This document shows, piece by piece, positions 1 to 13,719 of a stretch of DNA of 64,000 nt. Under the pieces are notes generated by a model that saw nothing but the letters and a program-made list of their open reading frames with translations, was not told the origin of the DNA and made no database searches. Every line of letters starts with the position of its first letter. Position 1 is the first letter of the stretch. Source of the DNA: Rhynochetos jubatus (lineage: Eukaryota > Chordata > Aves > Eurypygiformes > Rhynochetidae); NCBI GenBank assembly GCA_027574665.1, contig CM050690.1, positions 39,470,665 through 39,534,664 of the forward strand, in the 5' to 3' direction. A program made the translations under genes and the position numbers.

Positions 1-3000
1 CTAGCATTCTTTGAAGCAGGAAGGAAATAAGCTATAAGTTATTTAAAAAATTATTTATAATTGCACTTTAATATTTTATGAACACAGTAGTCTGAAGGGA
101 ATAATAAACTCAAATGGAGGAAAATGACAGTGAGTGAAATCCTATCTAATGAAGGAACAATCATATTATTTAAAAAAGCAAAATGGCTGGGGAAGAGGTC
201 TGAAATTTTACACTAGAAAAGCTGTAGGCAGACTGTGACAGAGACTCCAGAACTGCTCCACTGACCTTGGCAACTTGCAAGCTGCTTTGCTTCACATTTA
301 GATGTGACACACATGGCTGAAAAGGATGACTGCCTATGGGTCCCTTTGGTGACTTTCCTGAAACTGCTAAGTAAGAGTTACTGAGGAGCATGCGGTTACT
401 GCTCCAGCACAGGCAACACATCCAGCGAGAATGGGGAAGGGTGGGCTGTCAGACACATCTTGGGCAGTCTCTTAACAACTGGAAAGGGTACAAAGGGTGA
501 CATTATATGGTAAAAAAATAATAAAAAAAGAGAAAGATAAATGGGTTTAGATGACAGATTAATAAGTTTTAAAGCCAGGGTGGTATTACAGCAGTGCAGG
601 GTAGGCATGAAGGTAATGGAGGTACAGCATAACAGAGCTGCCTATTGATGTCTGCCTGCTCAGATGTCTTTGCAGAGTCCCATCTTTAGAAAAGTAAATC
701 CCAACAAAAAATAGGATTATAATTCTCTCACTGAGCCATGACTCCATTTTAATCTGTTTCTCAACCTAAAGGCATGAATCTAGGAAGAATTTTCTCTGTC
801 TGATACCATATTCCCTCTAATGCCTGATTTTCCAACCCACTCCATCAGTGGTTCAAGCTGTGGGCTGTGATCCCAGGAGGCTCTGTGGGCTATATTTTAA
901 GAGGCTGTCAAAGACATTCTCCACGCACTTCAGTTCAAACCAGATACAAATACTAACTTAAAAACACCTTTAAAAAAGCCTTAAAAATACTTACTTAAAA
1001 TACACTTTAAAAATGTCAGGGGTTTGTGAGGGGTTGAAAATCTTTCTGTGGCACAAAAAAGCCAATAACACCATAATTGCTTCATTAACACTCAGTCTAA
1101 CACCTCTGAGAAAAGGCTGCAACAAAAGAACTGGTATCTCCTGCCAGTATGGCGATACTGCAGTATCTGTAGACATAATGACTTGCACATCTTCAACCTT
1201 TTTCATGAACTAGGCAGAGGTGCTCTAATATTTCACCTGAGCAATGCAAAACACATATGCATTGAGACCCTCTCCCTCCCCGCCTTTAATGGATTAGACA
1301 AAGTTCTGGACCTTCCACACATACAGAATACATTTCAGATTGTTATTGAGAGTACATCTTAAACTAAGTCTGACCTACCAGCAACCTAATGCCTTATGTC
1401 TCCAAATGCAATGGAAAACACGTTGACCTTTTTCTCTTTTATAGTTTGACTTCATCTAGGAAATTAAATAGAGCAAAACAGATGGACGATACTGCATCCA
1501 CCAAATAAACATTATCCTAAACCCAGGTAATTTATTGCACAAACACAAATCAAGCGGATGCGGGGGCGGGGGGAGGGGGGTGGGTGGGTGTGGGGGGGTG
1601 GAGCGGAAAGAAGAAAAGGAAGAGAAAAAGAAGATACTGTGCAATGATCTAGAGACCAGCCTAAGCCAGGCTATCTTGTCCCTTCACTCACATATCAGGA
1701 CCACTCCAAAGGTTTCCTGTCTTTTCTTGCTAACAACAGAGGTTTGAAGGAGTAAAAGGAGAGTGTGCTATTCCTAGAACCGTCTGCTTTTTCTTCACTG
1801 TTTTTTGGGGGGTTGTAGCATTCAGCTGTTCTTTGTTGTACAGGAATAAAAGTTCGGTTTTGAAAATACGCAAGAACAAAGCTGTAGAAATTGCCTGGAA
1901 TTTCCTCCATTTTCAGCCATCTGGCTTTCATTGCTTTACTTCTCTCTCCACTCCTCCATACATGTTTACCAAATCTTTTCAACACGCACTGACCAAGCTA
2001 TTGAGCAGTTATAATTAATAACACAGTTACAACATTCTCTTTCACCCCTTTGGTGGAGTTTGTTGGCTCACCACGAGATGCTCATGCTGCTGCTGTTATA
2101 AACAAGAGCAATTATATCTGATTAGATGATGACTGCCTCTGTATTTTGGCTTGTGGAGGCTGAGAAAAAGACACATTTTGGATGTGAGTCATTTTGTTGT
2201 TGAAAACAGTAAAGCTAACATTGAAACCGGGTTATTCTGATTGTTTTTGGAGTAATTTAGAATACAAACACAGCAATTAGCAAAACTGAGTGATCTGCCC
2301 TTTTGTTTTTTGAGCTTAGAGAAGAAACTTCCAGACATTGAACAGCTACACCTCATTTACTTTTGGGAAGGCTGTGCTCTGCTCAAGTACTGCTATGTAA
2401 TTCTAGAAGTGCTATGGCTTGATTGACACAAATTAAGTAACTGAATGACTGAATTAAAATAGTCATGGTTGTCAGTCCTCTCTTTCCTGGAGAAAGTATG
2501 CTGGGTCTCCCAGTACATCAAAACGGGCTATAAGCTTTTTATAGAAATATTGAACAAGGTTATACCAAGTTAATGATACAAAATTTTTCTCTGTACCTAT
2601 TGTGCTGAAAATCAGTTATTAGCTCCCAAATTAGCAATTGTCTCCACAGCTTTTCACTATTTCTTAATTCAGTGCAAAATGGGAAATTCTGTTACACTGT
2701 TTTCCAGGAGGAAACAGACTGGACTCTTTTTCTGCTATTGTTCTTGAAGTATTAAGTAAGAAACTCCCAACAAAATCTGAAACCACAGGAAACTCTGCTG
2801 CTTTGGGATGTGAATATGGATGAAATCTTCCAGTTTTTATGTGAAACTCTTCTTGGTTCTTCTTCTTTCTTCTGTAAGAATTTTAAGCTTGAGATTTTGC
2901 TGACTCCATACAGCTGTGAATATTTCAAGACAGATTTCTGTGGTTTAGTTTCTATCGCTCTTCAATAGATTCAGAATTGTAATGAGTGAAGATACTAAGC

Positions 3001-6000
3001 CAGAATTTCAATGGAAAGTATAAGGCTTTCTCAGCTGCTACACAAGCAACACCACCTTTCAATGTTTTAATTAATCTGAAGTATAGCCAGTATATTCTAG
3101 CTTTTACAATATTTTGTTCCAGGAGAGACCAGAGCAATTAGGAATTGAAAAGAATGATGATACCATGGACTAATTGCTAGGTGAAGAACTGAGTAATGAA
3201 GTCTTCTTATCTATCCACATTTATACTCATTAGGGAGCAAAACAAGAACAGCAACAGTGAAGTCCTCTTCTGCATCATTCTTCTTAAGTGTACAAAAGGA
3301 ATGATGAGACAAAACCAGATTGAAATTACTCATCACTGACTACTCCTACAATATCTGTCTTGAGGTGTATGCCTTCTGACCCTCCAGAAAAGCTGACTAG
3401 ATTCGGTGGTTCAATACTTTTGCCTCTCTGCATTAAACCAGCTAAACCAATTTTTAACCAGGAGAGGCTTACATGATGAAACCCTTGACAGGGTACAGAG
3501 AATGCCACATGTAACCAGAAGTGCCTGGAGCAGAAGCAACATTAAGCTTGGAAGTTCTAATTTTCAAATGTTCTCCCTCTTAAGCTAAACAAGGTCTTGA
3601 ACTGTATTAAATTCTAGACATATGCATTAAATTCTAAGCATGCTGGGCTGTTTCAGTTCAAGAAACATCACTGGAATAATTTCTCTAAATCTATTAGACG
3701 GGAATTTTCATTCTTTTGGGCAAGACTTCTCAGCTTTTTCTTCATGCTGTGGACAACACTCCCTTGTCTACTGACATTCATCACTGTCTCAGTTGCCTTT
3801 TCAGCAGTTTGCCTTCTCTGCCCACCACAACTCCATGTCCAACAGTCACTTACACATCAAGGACATTTTAGGAAAAGTGTTTTTTATATTTTTAGCTTCT
3901 GTTAAAGCTCTTAAGCAGCTGGAAAACAGAGGGAAGCATCAACATTATGAGACCAGCCAGCTCTCTCTATAAGCCATCAGCGAAAGCTCTGGGAATTATC
4001 AGTGGTTCGCAGATTTCATTTTGGGAACTAATGTAACAGGGATCTAAGTTCACAGTCAGTGTATTATAAGTAAGTTTTGGACTTGTCAGTCAATAGCAAT
4101 GCCTTTATCAAGACATAATTTTAACCTAAATTTCCATCAGATTCCTTTTCTTTTCATGTGTTCTCTTCCCAAATCTTAAGCCTGTTGTCATTAATAGTTA
4201 TAAAGCAATAATCTTTATACACTAAGTACTATCAGTTTATTTAATATACCACTGTATTTAATGCATTGGCATTAGTAGATATAGCACTTCAGAGGCTTGC
4301 AGGAAATAAGGAAGTCATCCTGTCACAGCCTGCCTGGGGGACACATCAACTTTTCCTTCCTGCCTCTCTTTCCCTTAGCCATGCTGCCTGCTGTCTGCAG
4401 CGTGGACTTTTAGGCCTTCTTGCTCTTACCAGAGAAGCCATTTTGCAGAACATGTGCTGTTCTTCATCCTCTGCCACTTAAATCTCTGCAGACAGGCAAT
4501 TTCCTCCAGACTGAGGGGGCTGAAGGGAGAGATGTATGTGCAGGGAAGGGAGTAATTTCCCCTTTTCCCAGTTGCAGCCCTAGGGTTGGATGAAAGCTGC
4601 TTAATCTCCCCCTCACTCCTCAATCCCCTTTCACCCCTGCTTCATGGCCTCATTCTCACCTGCAGTACGAATCTTGTAATCCATGGAGTGGAGTACACAT
4701 CCAAGGTTCCTTTAAACTAGCTCCAGTCTGGTAGCAAGTTTACCACAGTGGCATGGATTGTCATATAGACTAATGCAAAAAGTATTCACCAATTTCTCAG
4801 ACTACATTTGTAACAGAACTCACATAAATACTGGTCTATATGAATGTGCCTTATTTTTAATTAGCCCGTGAATATTTATCTTCCATGTCAGAACTGATGG
4901 GTGATCAAACTCCTATTCCGCTACTTGTCCATTACTGTGAGATTTCCACCTACAAAGTTATTTTCAATCATTAATACAATATTTGTGTGTTATTGCCAGC
5001 AATACAGACAATTTAACAAAGTCAGGGTTGCAACATCCTCATAAGCAATTCTTGTAATGCTTTGGTGAAGTGTCTCAGCCTATTTGGCTCTGCACGTCAC
5101 ACACTCCAAATCCCTATCATCCAAACAAACCATTATTTCTGTCCTTATCATTCTTGGATGTTGGCTGTGTTTGATGCCATATCTGATTTTTAATGTGAAC
5201 CTTACCTGTGTACCCAATTCTGTTAATACTTATTAGCAATATTCCTCTATTCCAGTATAGCCTGCTGTCATACAAAGCATACGTGCACCTACCGATAGAC
5301 ACCCTAAGGAATATCTACCACCTGGAAAGCACTGACTGTTTTAAACATCATGAATCAATGTTATGAATCAAAAATTATGAATCAATGTATTTCAAATTTG
5401 CAGCACTACCAGAAGAGAGAAAACACACCTGAGTACAGCTGGGAATACAGACAATAAGTATACAGCACATCTAGAAGACTTCACAGCCCCGAGTCTATTT
5501 AAATGAAGCACGGGAACCTCAAGACAGCTATTTTCTGTTGCAGAGGGTACAGGTGTGAATCTCTGCACGCAAAGATCTGCCATTTTTAGGGCCAGGATTG
5601 TGGAAGCTGACTGAGGCCAGTTCATACAGAACATTTTGTGAGAGGTGAGGTTGGAGAAGTCTCCTTAAACTTGACATGACTTTGGGTAAAGTTACGTCAG
5701 TGCATAAAATGTCTGCCTGCAGGGCCTGAACAGGCAAGCAGCCTGAAGTCGGCCTTTGGTTTTACCACCATTTTGCACTTCCTGCTTGATACATCTGTGG
5801 CGTGAAGAGGCCGTAAACCCCTGCAGTCTGAGAAAGAGCATGTGTGCGACAATGCGTGCCTCCAGACCCAAGGGCCATTGATCCTGGGATCACAAGTTAT
5901 TTAATTTTTTTTTTTCTTATTTGTAGTGTTGTTTAAATGGCTCTGGGCAACATATTGGACTACAATCACCCACACGCATATTGCTTCTGCTTTTGTCATG

Positions 6001-6413
6001 GATTCAGCAAAATCCATTAAACGATGACAAGACCAAATGTCTGGGTATCCTCACCTGCAATAACAGCTGCACCCATCCACTACTTTATGCAGCAGCATAG
6101 TTTTACCCACTCACATCACCTCTGTTCACTTCATGTCAGTTAAGGAGTCCGACGCGGAGCACAGATCTGCTGAGCCCAGACAGCTGAGTCTGTGGTAGTG
6201 AAACCTGTGGAGCCATCTCAGGCTCTTGCCCGTGTGTTTTATTCTTGTACTTCAGGAGTCACGTCAGTAATGCCCAGATCCAAGCACCCCTAGCCCCAAA
6301 CATCACAGATTCATGGGGAGCTTGAAGATCAGTTTCTTAACTTCACCAGTGGGCACATCTGTCTCAAATCTGGAAAAAAATGTATGCCTAGTGATAAGAC
6401 ATGAGAAGCTTAC
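1..6413 (-). other. ADAMTSL1 intron after exon j (partial)
   Basis: This is 6.4 kb of AT-rich intronic sequence with no coding similarity. I looked on the minus strand for the next TSR exon (motifs like WSPCSLTCG) and did not find it. It holds a G-rich tract at 1562-1602 and short imperfect repeats near 5349-5388 (ATGAATCAATG-like units). No mobile element is recognisable to me. Confidence 0.75.
1562..1602 (+). repeat. G-rich tract with quadruplex potential
   Basis: There are six runs of three or more G within 41 bp, interrupted by single C, A or T bases, and no other base composition like it in the window. The G-rich strand is the plus strand, which is the template strand for ADAMTSL1. The nascent RNA would therefore be C-rich. 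Confidence 0.8.
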
Positions 6414-6543
6414 CTTGGGGGGCAGGGGTCCAGGCTACAGGCTTTCAGCAGCTGGGGAGGACGGCGGCTGGTTACACACAGTGTCTCATCCGCAGTCTCC
6501 CTGGTTTGTTTGTTCAGGCAGGTCACCACAGCCTCCTGGACAC
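6414..6543 (-). CDS. ADAMTSL1: ADAMTSL1 internal exon: remainder of TSR6 (exon j)
   Basis: This 130-bp exon completes Gly (G|GT) and encodes 42 codons: VQEAVVTCLNKQTRETADET, then LCVTSRRPPQLLKAC and SLDPCPP, ending in AG of a split Arg. With exon i it makes a six-cysteine TSR6. It differs from human at about eight positions, including TADETL for PAEENL. The acceptor is TTGTGTGCAG and the donor is GTAAGC. It is noticeably more GC-rich than the surrounding intron. The next exon, expected to start WEIGKWSPC, was not found in 1-6413 and should lie to the left of the window. Several plus-strand open frames cover this exon and are antisense shadows. Confidence 0.96.
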
Positions 6544-7103
6544 CTGCACACAACAACGCATGGTCACAGCCAGCTCTCCATATCCAGAGGGCCAGCCAAG
6601 GGCAGAGATGGGCCCAGTGGGGCCAGAGGGGCTGTGTGGGGGCTGCAGCCCTGGCCACAGAGACCGAAGAGCCTGTTTCCCGCACTGTGGTGAGGCGTTC
6701 GGTGTGCACATCCAAGAGCTCTGCCTGACATACATTGAGGAGTACAGTACGGGTATCTACTGAAGAGGGATGTTTCTTGGCACAGCCTACCTGACTGAGC
6801 AGGGAAAATCTCAGTTCCTTTTATCCCTTCTTTTGGCAAAAGTCTTCATCTGTAACTCCTGCAATTTTCCATGCTCAGAGATACATTGCTTACTCCACTG
6901 TTTGTATCGTGTTCCCCAGCTGCTGGGAGATGACCTGCTTGAAACACCGCGTGGGGTGCTGGGCTTTTACTTGCCCTTGCTTTCAGCCTCACTAGGTGTC
7001 TCAGCTGCAGTGAAGGCCCTAGGTTCATTCATCACTTACCTTTCCTGGATAGAAAATTGTCCAGTGCTCTCTAGTGACCCGTCCTTTCAGCGTGACTGCA
7101 ATG

Positions 7104-7163
7104 AGGCTGTTTATTTATCATTCAAGTAGGTTAAGGCTGTTTATTTATCATTCAAGTAGGTTA
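7104..7163. repeat. Perfect 30-bp tandem duplication (two copies)
   Basis: The unit begins AGGCTGTTTATTTATCATTC and is repeated exactly once with period 30. The absence of any mismatch suggests a recent duplication or an assembly/replication slippage event. Confidence 0.95.
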
Positions 7164-9124
7164 AGGTGTGAAGATGCCTTTGACTTTGGCATACTGCATT
7201 TTAAGCAGGAATATAACAGCTATACATGCAAAAGTAAAGTAAAACAAGGCCAGACAATTCAGCTGCTCTCAGTTACCCTTCTGCATCCACAGACCTGCGC
7301 CTAAACTGAAGATGCAAATGTACAGGTTGTATCTGAGAGCTGGGATAGAACGAGGGAGGCTGTTGAGATTAAGAGAGGAGCTAAGCAATTATGTTTTAAC
7401 TCAGGAAATCCTTGGTAATACCGAATTCCTTACGTACTCTTTGACTCAACAGTTATTCTGTCTCACTTTTCCTATGACTACAGTAGGAATATTACAGGAT
7501 TTTTGGATCACAAGAATAGAAAACTAGAAAATCAGCAACAGTATGTGCCATAGGAAGGAGTACTTAGTGAGAAAGGATCTACTTCTTTCACAGGGGATCT
7601 GAGGATAATAACTGGCCTGAACCGTCTAAAAATCTAATCCACAGTGGTTCAATTGAAGTGGAAGTATGCTTTTTACGTTCATCCCTACTTCCTGTGTTAG
7701 GAAAAGATTGGTTGAACTCACAGCGGTTGCATCATCTTCTCAACACCAACACTTAGTTTTCCAAAACATCTCACAATCTTTTGAAGACACAAATATTCTT
7801 TAAAAAATAGTGTTGGAAGAGCTTCAGCAGCTACAGGAACAGTGTAGCAGAACTGGCAATACCTTTTGCTGTTTCTAATGTCAGAGCACGTCATTAAGCA
7901 AACGATAGCATATTATGCAACAGGACCAAAGTGCTGCAACTCGTAGTTCCTACACTCCTGAATTATTCACAGTTTCATTCCCCTTATTCTCAGTACAGGC
8001 TGAGAAGAGGCCCACAGTAAAGTGGCATATTGATCAATTTATTGTTTCCTATGTGGGCAAGCCTATTTAGGCCATGCCTATAATTCAGGGGAAGACAGTG
8101 TCTCCATTGCACTCAAGGTGCTGAAAAGAAAAAACAAATTTTTTTTTGGACATGGACACTAACATCGAAACTACCGAAGTCCAGCAAAGTCAGTCAACAT
8201 TTCAGTATGTTCTCTGCTCTGTCATGTTCACAGTCTTTCCAGCTCAATCATTTTTCTGTTGAGCATGTTATCATACCATGTACAGTAAACAGAGGCATAT
8301 GGATTCTCCAGGACAGACCACTCCTGGCTGCAGAACAGAGCTGATTCTCTACCTGATGGGAAATGGCACTGTGTTCAAGTCACTCATCTCCACTTTGCAC
8401 TGATCACTTGTTCAGGTCTGACAGCAAGACCAGTCTGATGAAGCTAGGAGAGAAGGACTGCTAGTCCAGAGGTACGGAAACCGGGAAAGTACACTTAACT
8501 CTGTTGAAAGAAACAACATAGTCCTGCCACGTGGTGGTGACATCATTGTTTGCTAGGGATACAGCTCACTCATATGTGTATGTGCTGCATATTTTTCTTT
8601 TCAGATCAAAATGTTAATGGAGTGTTCTTCCACAGTTTCAATTTCTCCTCTCTGAACTGCATCATTAGTGTGCTCTTGACTAATGATTATCAATTACCTT
8701 ATCACTTTTGCATTATCTGTTTCAGTGCTGACTATCCAAAAGTGACTGATTACAAGGGTGTGAATTCAGGCTTTCTCCGTTTCTCAGACTGATAGGTTTG
8801 TTTTATCAAATTCATATAGACAAGCTCTGATACTACCGCTCTTCAGTTTTCAGTATTCAACCTGTCCCAAACCTCTGAGTTAATTCCCCATGATTATTCC
8901 TGTCACTTAAGTTATCGCTGATTGTATTTCCAATAATTCTATCCTACTAGCATTCTACTGTGCTCATTATAATTTCCTTTATCTTTTAAAGGTAGCAGTA
9001 GCACCTGTAATCTTGCCTGACAGCATGGGTATTAAAGAAAAGGGCTCCTGCCTGAATTGCACCAGTCTGTGGTTGCTAGACTATGGATTAACTTTCTGGT
9101 TCTAATAGATTCTGTCAGTAACTA

Positions 9125-9222
9125 CAAAAAAAAAAACCAAACAAAAAACCAAACCAACCAAAACCAAAAAAGCCACCCCACCCCAAAAAAGCCACCCACC
9201 AACAAAAAGAGCCCAAAGAAGA
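9125..9222 (+). repeat. A/C-rich low-complexity tract
   Basis: A poly(A) run passes into AACC- and CCAAAA-type units, then CCACCCC-type units. Similar tracts occur at 63672-63706 and, in complementary orientation, at 30178-30222, 31361-31401 and 49174-49212. Confidence 0.8.
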
Positions 9223-11139
9223 AAAACTGGCTTGCTCCAGCAGCAAACAAATGTGCTCAGAATCACTTTCTTCACCTTCTTCTTGAATCTCGCACTGAGT
9301 GTGTCTCAGCACGCTGATAACATCTGTTTCTCTGTTTCTGATTGGTCAGTGAGGGAAATGGTTATAAACTTTAAGTCAAGGATTGATCATTGAATGTTTT
9401 GAGAATATAAAGACCTTTGATTATATGTCAGAATTTCCACAGTAGAGAAATAATAAAAAAACCCCTATATGAACTTCAGGAAGTTTATTTGCCAAGTAAC
9501 TGAATTCTAAACATTATTTAGTGCACAATATTACCAGAATAGAACTCTGTCTGCTTTAAAATTGCTTTCCCTGAAATAAAGAAATCAGTTGTTAATAGGA
9601 AATCACAATATAAAATGGTGTAAGGATGGGACATGAATCTAAGTAGTTTAAGTTCACTTTCCAAATACCATCAGATGAGATTTTCTGTGTTTATATCTAC
9701 TAGAACAGAATAATTGTTACATGATATTTGATGACAGCTCTGGGAAATGCAGCCACTAACAGCAGACTAAATGACTAACTAATTCCTTCTGGTTGCTACT
9801 TCTCGGAGGTGAAAGGTTACTTCTGCATCTATCCAATTTCTTCTCATGAGACTCCAAAACCAATAAAATTAATTTGACCGGTCTTGCACCTATGGCTACA
9901 AAAATATCTGATTTAGCATCTGCTAATCTGGAAAATTTGGGGTTGACGTCAGGCTAAAAGAAATCTTGGCTAACAATTTTTGGGGACAATTGACAGAGAT
10001 TAGGTTTAGAAAGTAAAATGTCTCTGTCAGGTCCATCTCTGTGAGTTACATTTGAAAACCTACACACATAGTCACTATATTCAAAGAAATGGCTTCATTT
10101 CAAGAGGATATTTCTAGAAGCTATTCAGGTTTAAGTATTCACAGTGCGTGACAAATTCTTACTGCTTACTAGTAGCCTCAATACATGACAGATACTCTGT
10201 AAAGTCAGTGTCCATCACCACTTAGCACACACTAGTGTCGTATTTTTTATGTAGGAAACAAAGCAATAGTGGCAATGGTCTGACAACTTTCTGTGAACTG
10301 CTCTAAACACAGAGTACTGTCAGCAAGATAAAAGTAAGCATAGAAAACCTTTGCATTATTTTCTACTGTGATTTTTAATTCTATAAATGGTTATTGGTGA
10401 ATCTGTACAGATCACGCTATTCACCATTCAAAAACAGCACTGAGTGGTTTCCAGTTCTACGGCATCTATTTGGCATTTGTCTATAGTAATCCTTTTTTAA
10501 ATACCTTGAAACTTGTAATGTAAAAAGACAGCAGCTGGAGAAGTCTAGGTTTAATTAAAAATACACTGGAGTGGACACATTTCTCAGAACTAGCTACACA
10601 AACTTATGGGGGAAAAAGGATGTCAGAGAACTGTGCATTAATAATCTGGAACATGTGGAACCTGAGACCTTGATTAACTTTCAGAAAATTCAAGTGCCAA
10701 GCCTGCTAGCTTCAGACAATCACAGCATCAGTGTTTTCTCACTTTTTTTTTTTTTTTTTTTTCACTGGGATCGAGCTACTGTCATTTAGTGATAGGAGTT
10801 AGGGAACTGGCTGAGAATATCAGTAGAATTAGAATATCAATAATACAATGAATCAGCTATGGGAGGACAATTTACCTCCACATATTTAAACTTACACAGT
10901 ACAAATCAAGAGATTAAAACTAAAAATGACATTGGATTCTTAGCCTGTATCACCAGACCACTTTAACATTCAGCTTTTTTGTGTGAGTGCCTTTTGAGTG
11001 ACCAGCTGTTATAAGGAAACAGAAGTAGGTGATGCATTGATCACTCTTGGTGACTACCTGAGCATGGAGCCTTTAAGTCATGGGCTAAAACATGTTGTGC
11101 ACATGTTTTTTTCCACAGTTTTCATCCATGCCATTTCAA

Positions 11140-11220
11140 ATATAGTTGGACTCGATAAACTTATGGTTGAACTCAATGGTCTTAAAGATGTTTTCCAACC
11201 TAAATGATTCCATGATTCTA
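11140..11220 (+). mobile_element. CR1 LINE 3'-end fragment next to exon i
   Basis: The stretch GTTGGACTCGATAAAC, then GGTCTTAAAGATGTTTTCC and AACCTAAATGATTCCATGATTCTA matches the terminal segment typical of avian CR1 retroposons, including the ATTCYATGATTCT terminal repeats. The element is severely 5'-truncated, the usual CR1 state. It is inserted antisense to ADAMTSL1, with its 3' end 99 bp from the exon i donor. The 5' limit is uncertain because upstream sequence could include more decayed CR1. Confidence 0.8.
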
Positions 11221-11318
11221 AATAGCTGCAGCAAAACAGCATGTCTGTGGGTGTTAACTGCAAAGCACACACTTGAAAGAAGAAAAACAAATCCAGTGTA
11301 GAAACATTTTGCATTTAC

Positions 11319-11620
11319 CTCCACCACAGGACTCTGAACACTCCGTGAAGCCCTCGTATTCCCATTCATAGAGCTCATCAAACTCCTGCAAACTGCCATA
11401 CAGCAGCTCAGTTTCCTCTGGGGTATATTCAGTTGCTTCCCCACTGCAGGGACCACTGTAACAGGCTCTCTGAGACACAGGTTTGGGACCTTCACATTCA
11501 TCGATGGGCAAGTCAGCCACAGATTGAGAGAAAGAGAGGAGCACTTGACATTTCACAAGCCGCACCTGGCTGCCCACTCCACAGGTGACACTACAGGTAG
11601 ACCAAGCTTCAGGAATAAAT
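11319..11620 (-). CDS. ADAMTSL1: ADAMTSL1 internal exon: TSR5 and start of TSR6 (exon i)
   Basis: This is the longest exon here, 302 bp and 100 full codons. It starts FIPEAWSTCSVTCGVG, continues CQVLLSFSQSVADLPIDECE and RACYSGPC, then an acidic linker (TEYTPEETELLYGSLQEFDE), and ends WEYEGFTECSESCGG. It holds the whole of TSR5 with six cysteines and the opening of TSR6. WSTC fits W-x-x-C, and CSVTCG and CSESCG fit O-fucosylation. TSR6 has Phe (GFTEC) instead of Trp at the mannosylation position. The acceptor is CTCTCACAG and the donor is GTAAAT in phase 1. The acidic linker is the most diverged part relative to human. ADAMTSL3 has a quite different linker, which confirms ADAMTSL1. A CR1 tail begins 99 bp beyond the donor. 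Confidence 0.97.
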
Positions 11621-13719
11621 CTGTGAGAGGAAGAGAACAAGGCAAGTTATGTTCCACAAACAGCCAGACAAACAGAAGCACTATAGTCCTGTTGAGCCTA
11701 AATTCTATTTGATGAGAAACAAATGCTTCACCTCATCGTAGGGCTATTACAAAATACACATGAGAGCCACGACATACTGTTGACAACACAATGGCAACAG
11801 TGGAATGCCTCTAAAGCACTCACGTGGAGCGTCCCCTTATGTCCAGGAGGAAAGACACACACTTAGAGCACCTGCCTTGATCCCAAAATGTCTCAGTGCA
11901 AGGCGTGATGCATTCTCCCAATGTACATCATGATTCCACTAGCTACTTTTTGCTGGTACTCAAGCTAAAGTACCACCACCTTTGCCTTAGTTGATATCAC
12001 TCGTAATTATTGAACAGGCTGCTGTTATCAACCAGTTACTGTGTTACAGGGAAAAAAATATCAAGCATTGTTCCTGTATTGCAGTAACAATTTTCAAGCC
12101 TCAATTATAAAAAAAGATAAAGAACCCATCATTTCTTTAGTTCTGTGTGTCGCATCGCCATCCCCTAACCCTGCACATTTAATTTCTCTTCTCATTAAAA
12201 AAGCAGCGTTACATTTTTATCCTGGATTTCTCTGGCTGTTGCTCTTGTCTCACTGATGAGGAACCCTTACATGCTCCAAATCTTTACCTCTGAAAGTCCA
12301 TACATACTTTAATAAAAGCACCATGCAGCCATCAATAGGCAGAAGATACTGAGTTCCTTGAGCCCCCGCTGCACAATGGCCTAGCATTTAACTCAACGTA
12401 TTATGAAGCAGAAGGGTCATGTTCAACTCTGTAGCACATACTTACCACCTTGTTTAAATGTAATATGCCTCGTTTTGCTGAGTTCATACTGATCTATGCT
12501 GATTCCTAAACCTTTCTGGAAACAACAGTTCCAGAGTACTGCATGACCTACGTTACTTATGCTTCGGTACCAGATGCTTGTGGTACTAAAGCACTGCACG
12601 AATCCAGGCTGCATGGTGATACATATAGCTTTGTCCTACTGTCTTGTCATCTCTATTGGCCATTCTGGCAAACTTTCTGCCATGGGCAAATTCCGAGGCA
12701 GGGGTTGTAGATATACTTGAAGGGCTGGAACAGATGAGTGAGTAGTTGGATCTGGCACTGATCTCTTAAGAACCTCACAGAAACAATCCCTGTTGATAAC
12801 AGTCTCCAATTATCAGTAAGTGTTTGGGATCTGTCAGCTCCTTAAGATCAGCAAGCTTTTTATGACTGGTATTTCTGAGTGCTTATCTAATGAACTGAAA
12901 GATTTTTCTGATAGGATCAACTGCCTGACAGAAATTCAGGTCTTTCAGCACCTAATCTTATTCATTAGCTAAATTTATCAAATAAATCAGAGTTCATAGG
13001 ATGTATTTTTGATTAAAATGTGGCTGTCACTGACAGGATTCCTCTCCTTTGGTCTTCATTTAGATAGGCCACAACAGACTTGGAAAGCGTTGCTTAGGGC
13101 AGAAGGCAATAAACCTGTCTCTTCTATGGTCTATGGCTACTGAAGGCTACAGGAAACTCATTTCTCACCTTGGGAATACCATGAGCAGTCTGATAGGAAG
13201 AAAATAAAAATTTAGTTTTATGATCTGAATCTTTGAAACTATTTTTTTATGTACTTCTCTTTTTCATCCACCGCCCCTCTCTACTTGACAAAAGGATTTT
13301 CCCTTCAATAAGGGGTTAAAAAAAAGAATCCCAAAGCAATAAAGGAACCTGGTCCCCCACCCCCATGTACTCTATGTATCAGGATCCCTGAACGGAACCG
13401 TACAGTCTCCTAGAGCAGACAGTGTGCATCCCTTTACCTGCTTTCTGTGCGTGTTTATAACATGTTGTTATAAATGTGATATCCACTGCTAGCACTATAC
13501 ACAGGAAGCAATAGAAAGGAAAGAAATGGATTGTATATATTATTGGAACATTTTAAACAGTTTATAGTGCTGCTACAAAGACCACAGGAATTCTTTTTGC
13601 AGCAAAGGCATTGAGACACTGATGTTACAAAGTGACTCTATTTCCCTGTTATGAAGCATTTTATCTTGAAAGATAGGTCTTGTTTCAAAGATGATATCCT
13701 TTATTTTGAAAAAATTCAT

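Larger units (their letters stand above)
6544..11318 (-). other. ADAMTSL1 intron between exons i and j
   Basis: This 4.8-kb intron contains a 30-bp tandem duplication, an A/C-rich low-complexity stretch (about 9125-9222), a poly(T) run (about 10742-10762) and a CR1 3' tail just beyond exon i. The rest is unremarkable AT-rich sequence with no coding similarity on either strand. Confidence 0.85.

Noticed and set aside
6313..6763. Two overlapping plus-strand open frames of 126 and 120 codons
   Set aside because: They partly run antisense to exon j and its GC-rich flank, which keeps stop codons rare. The proteins resemble nothing known.
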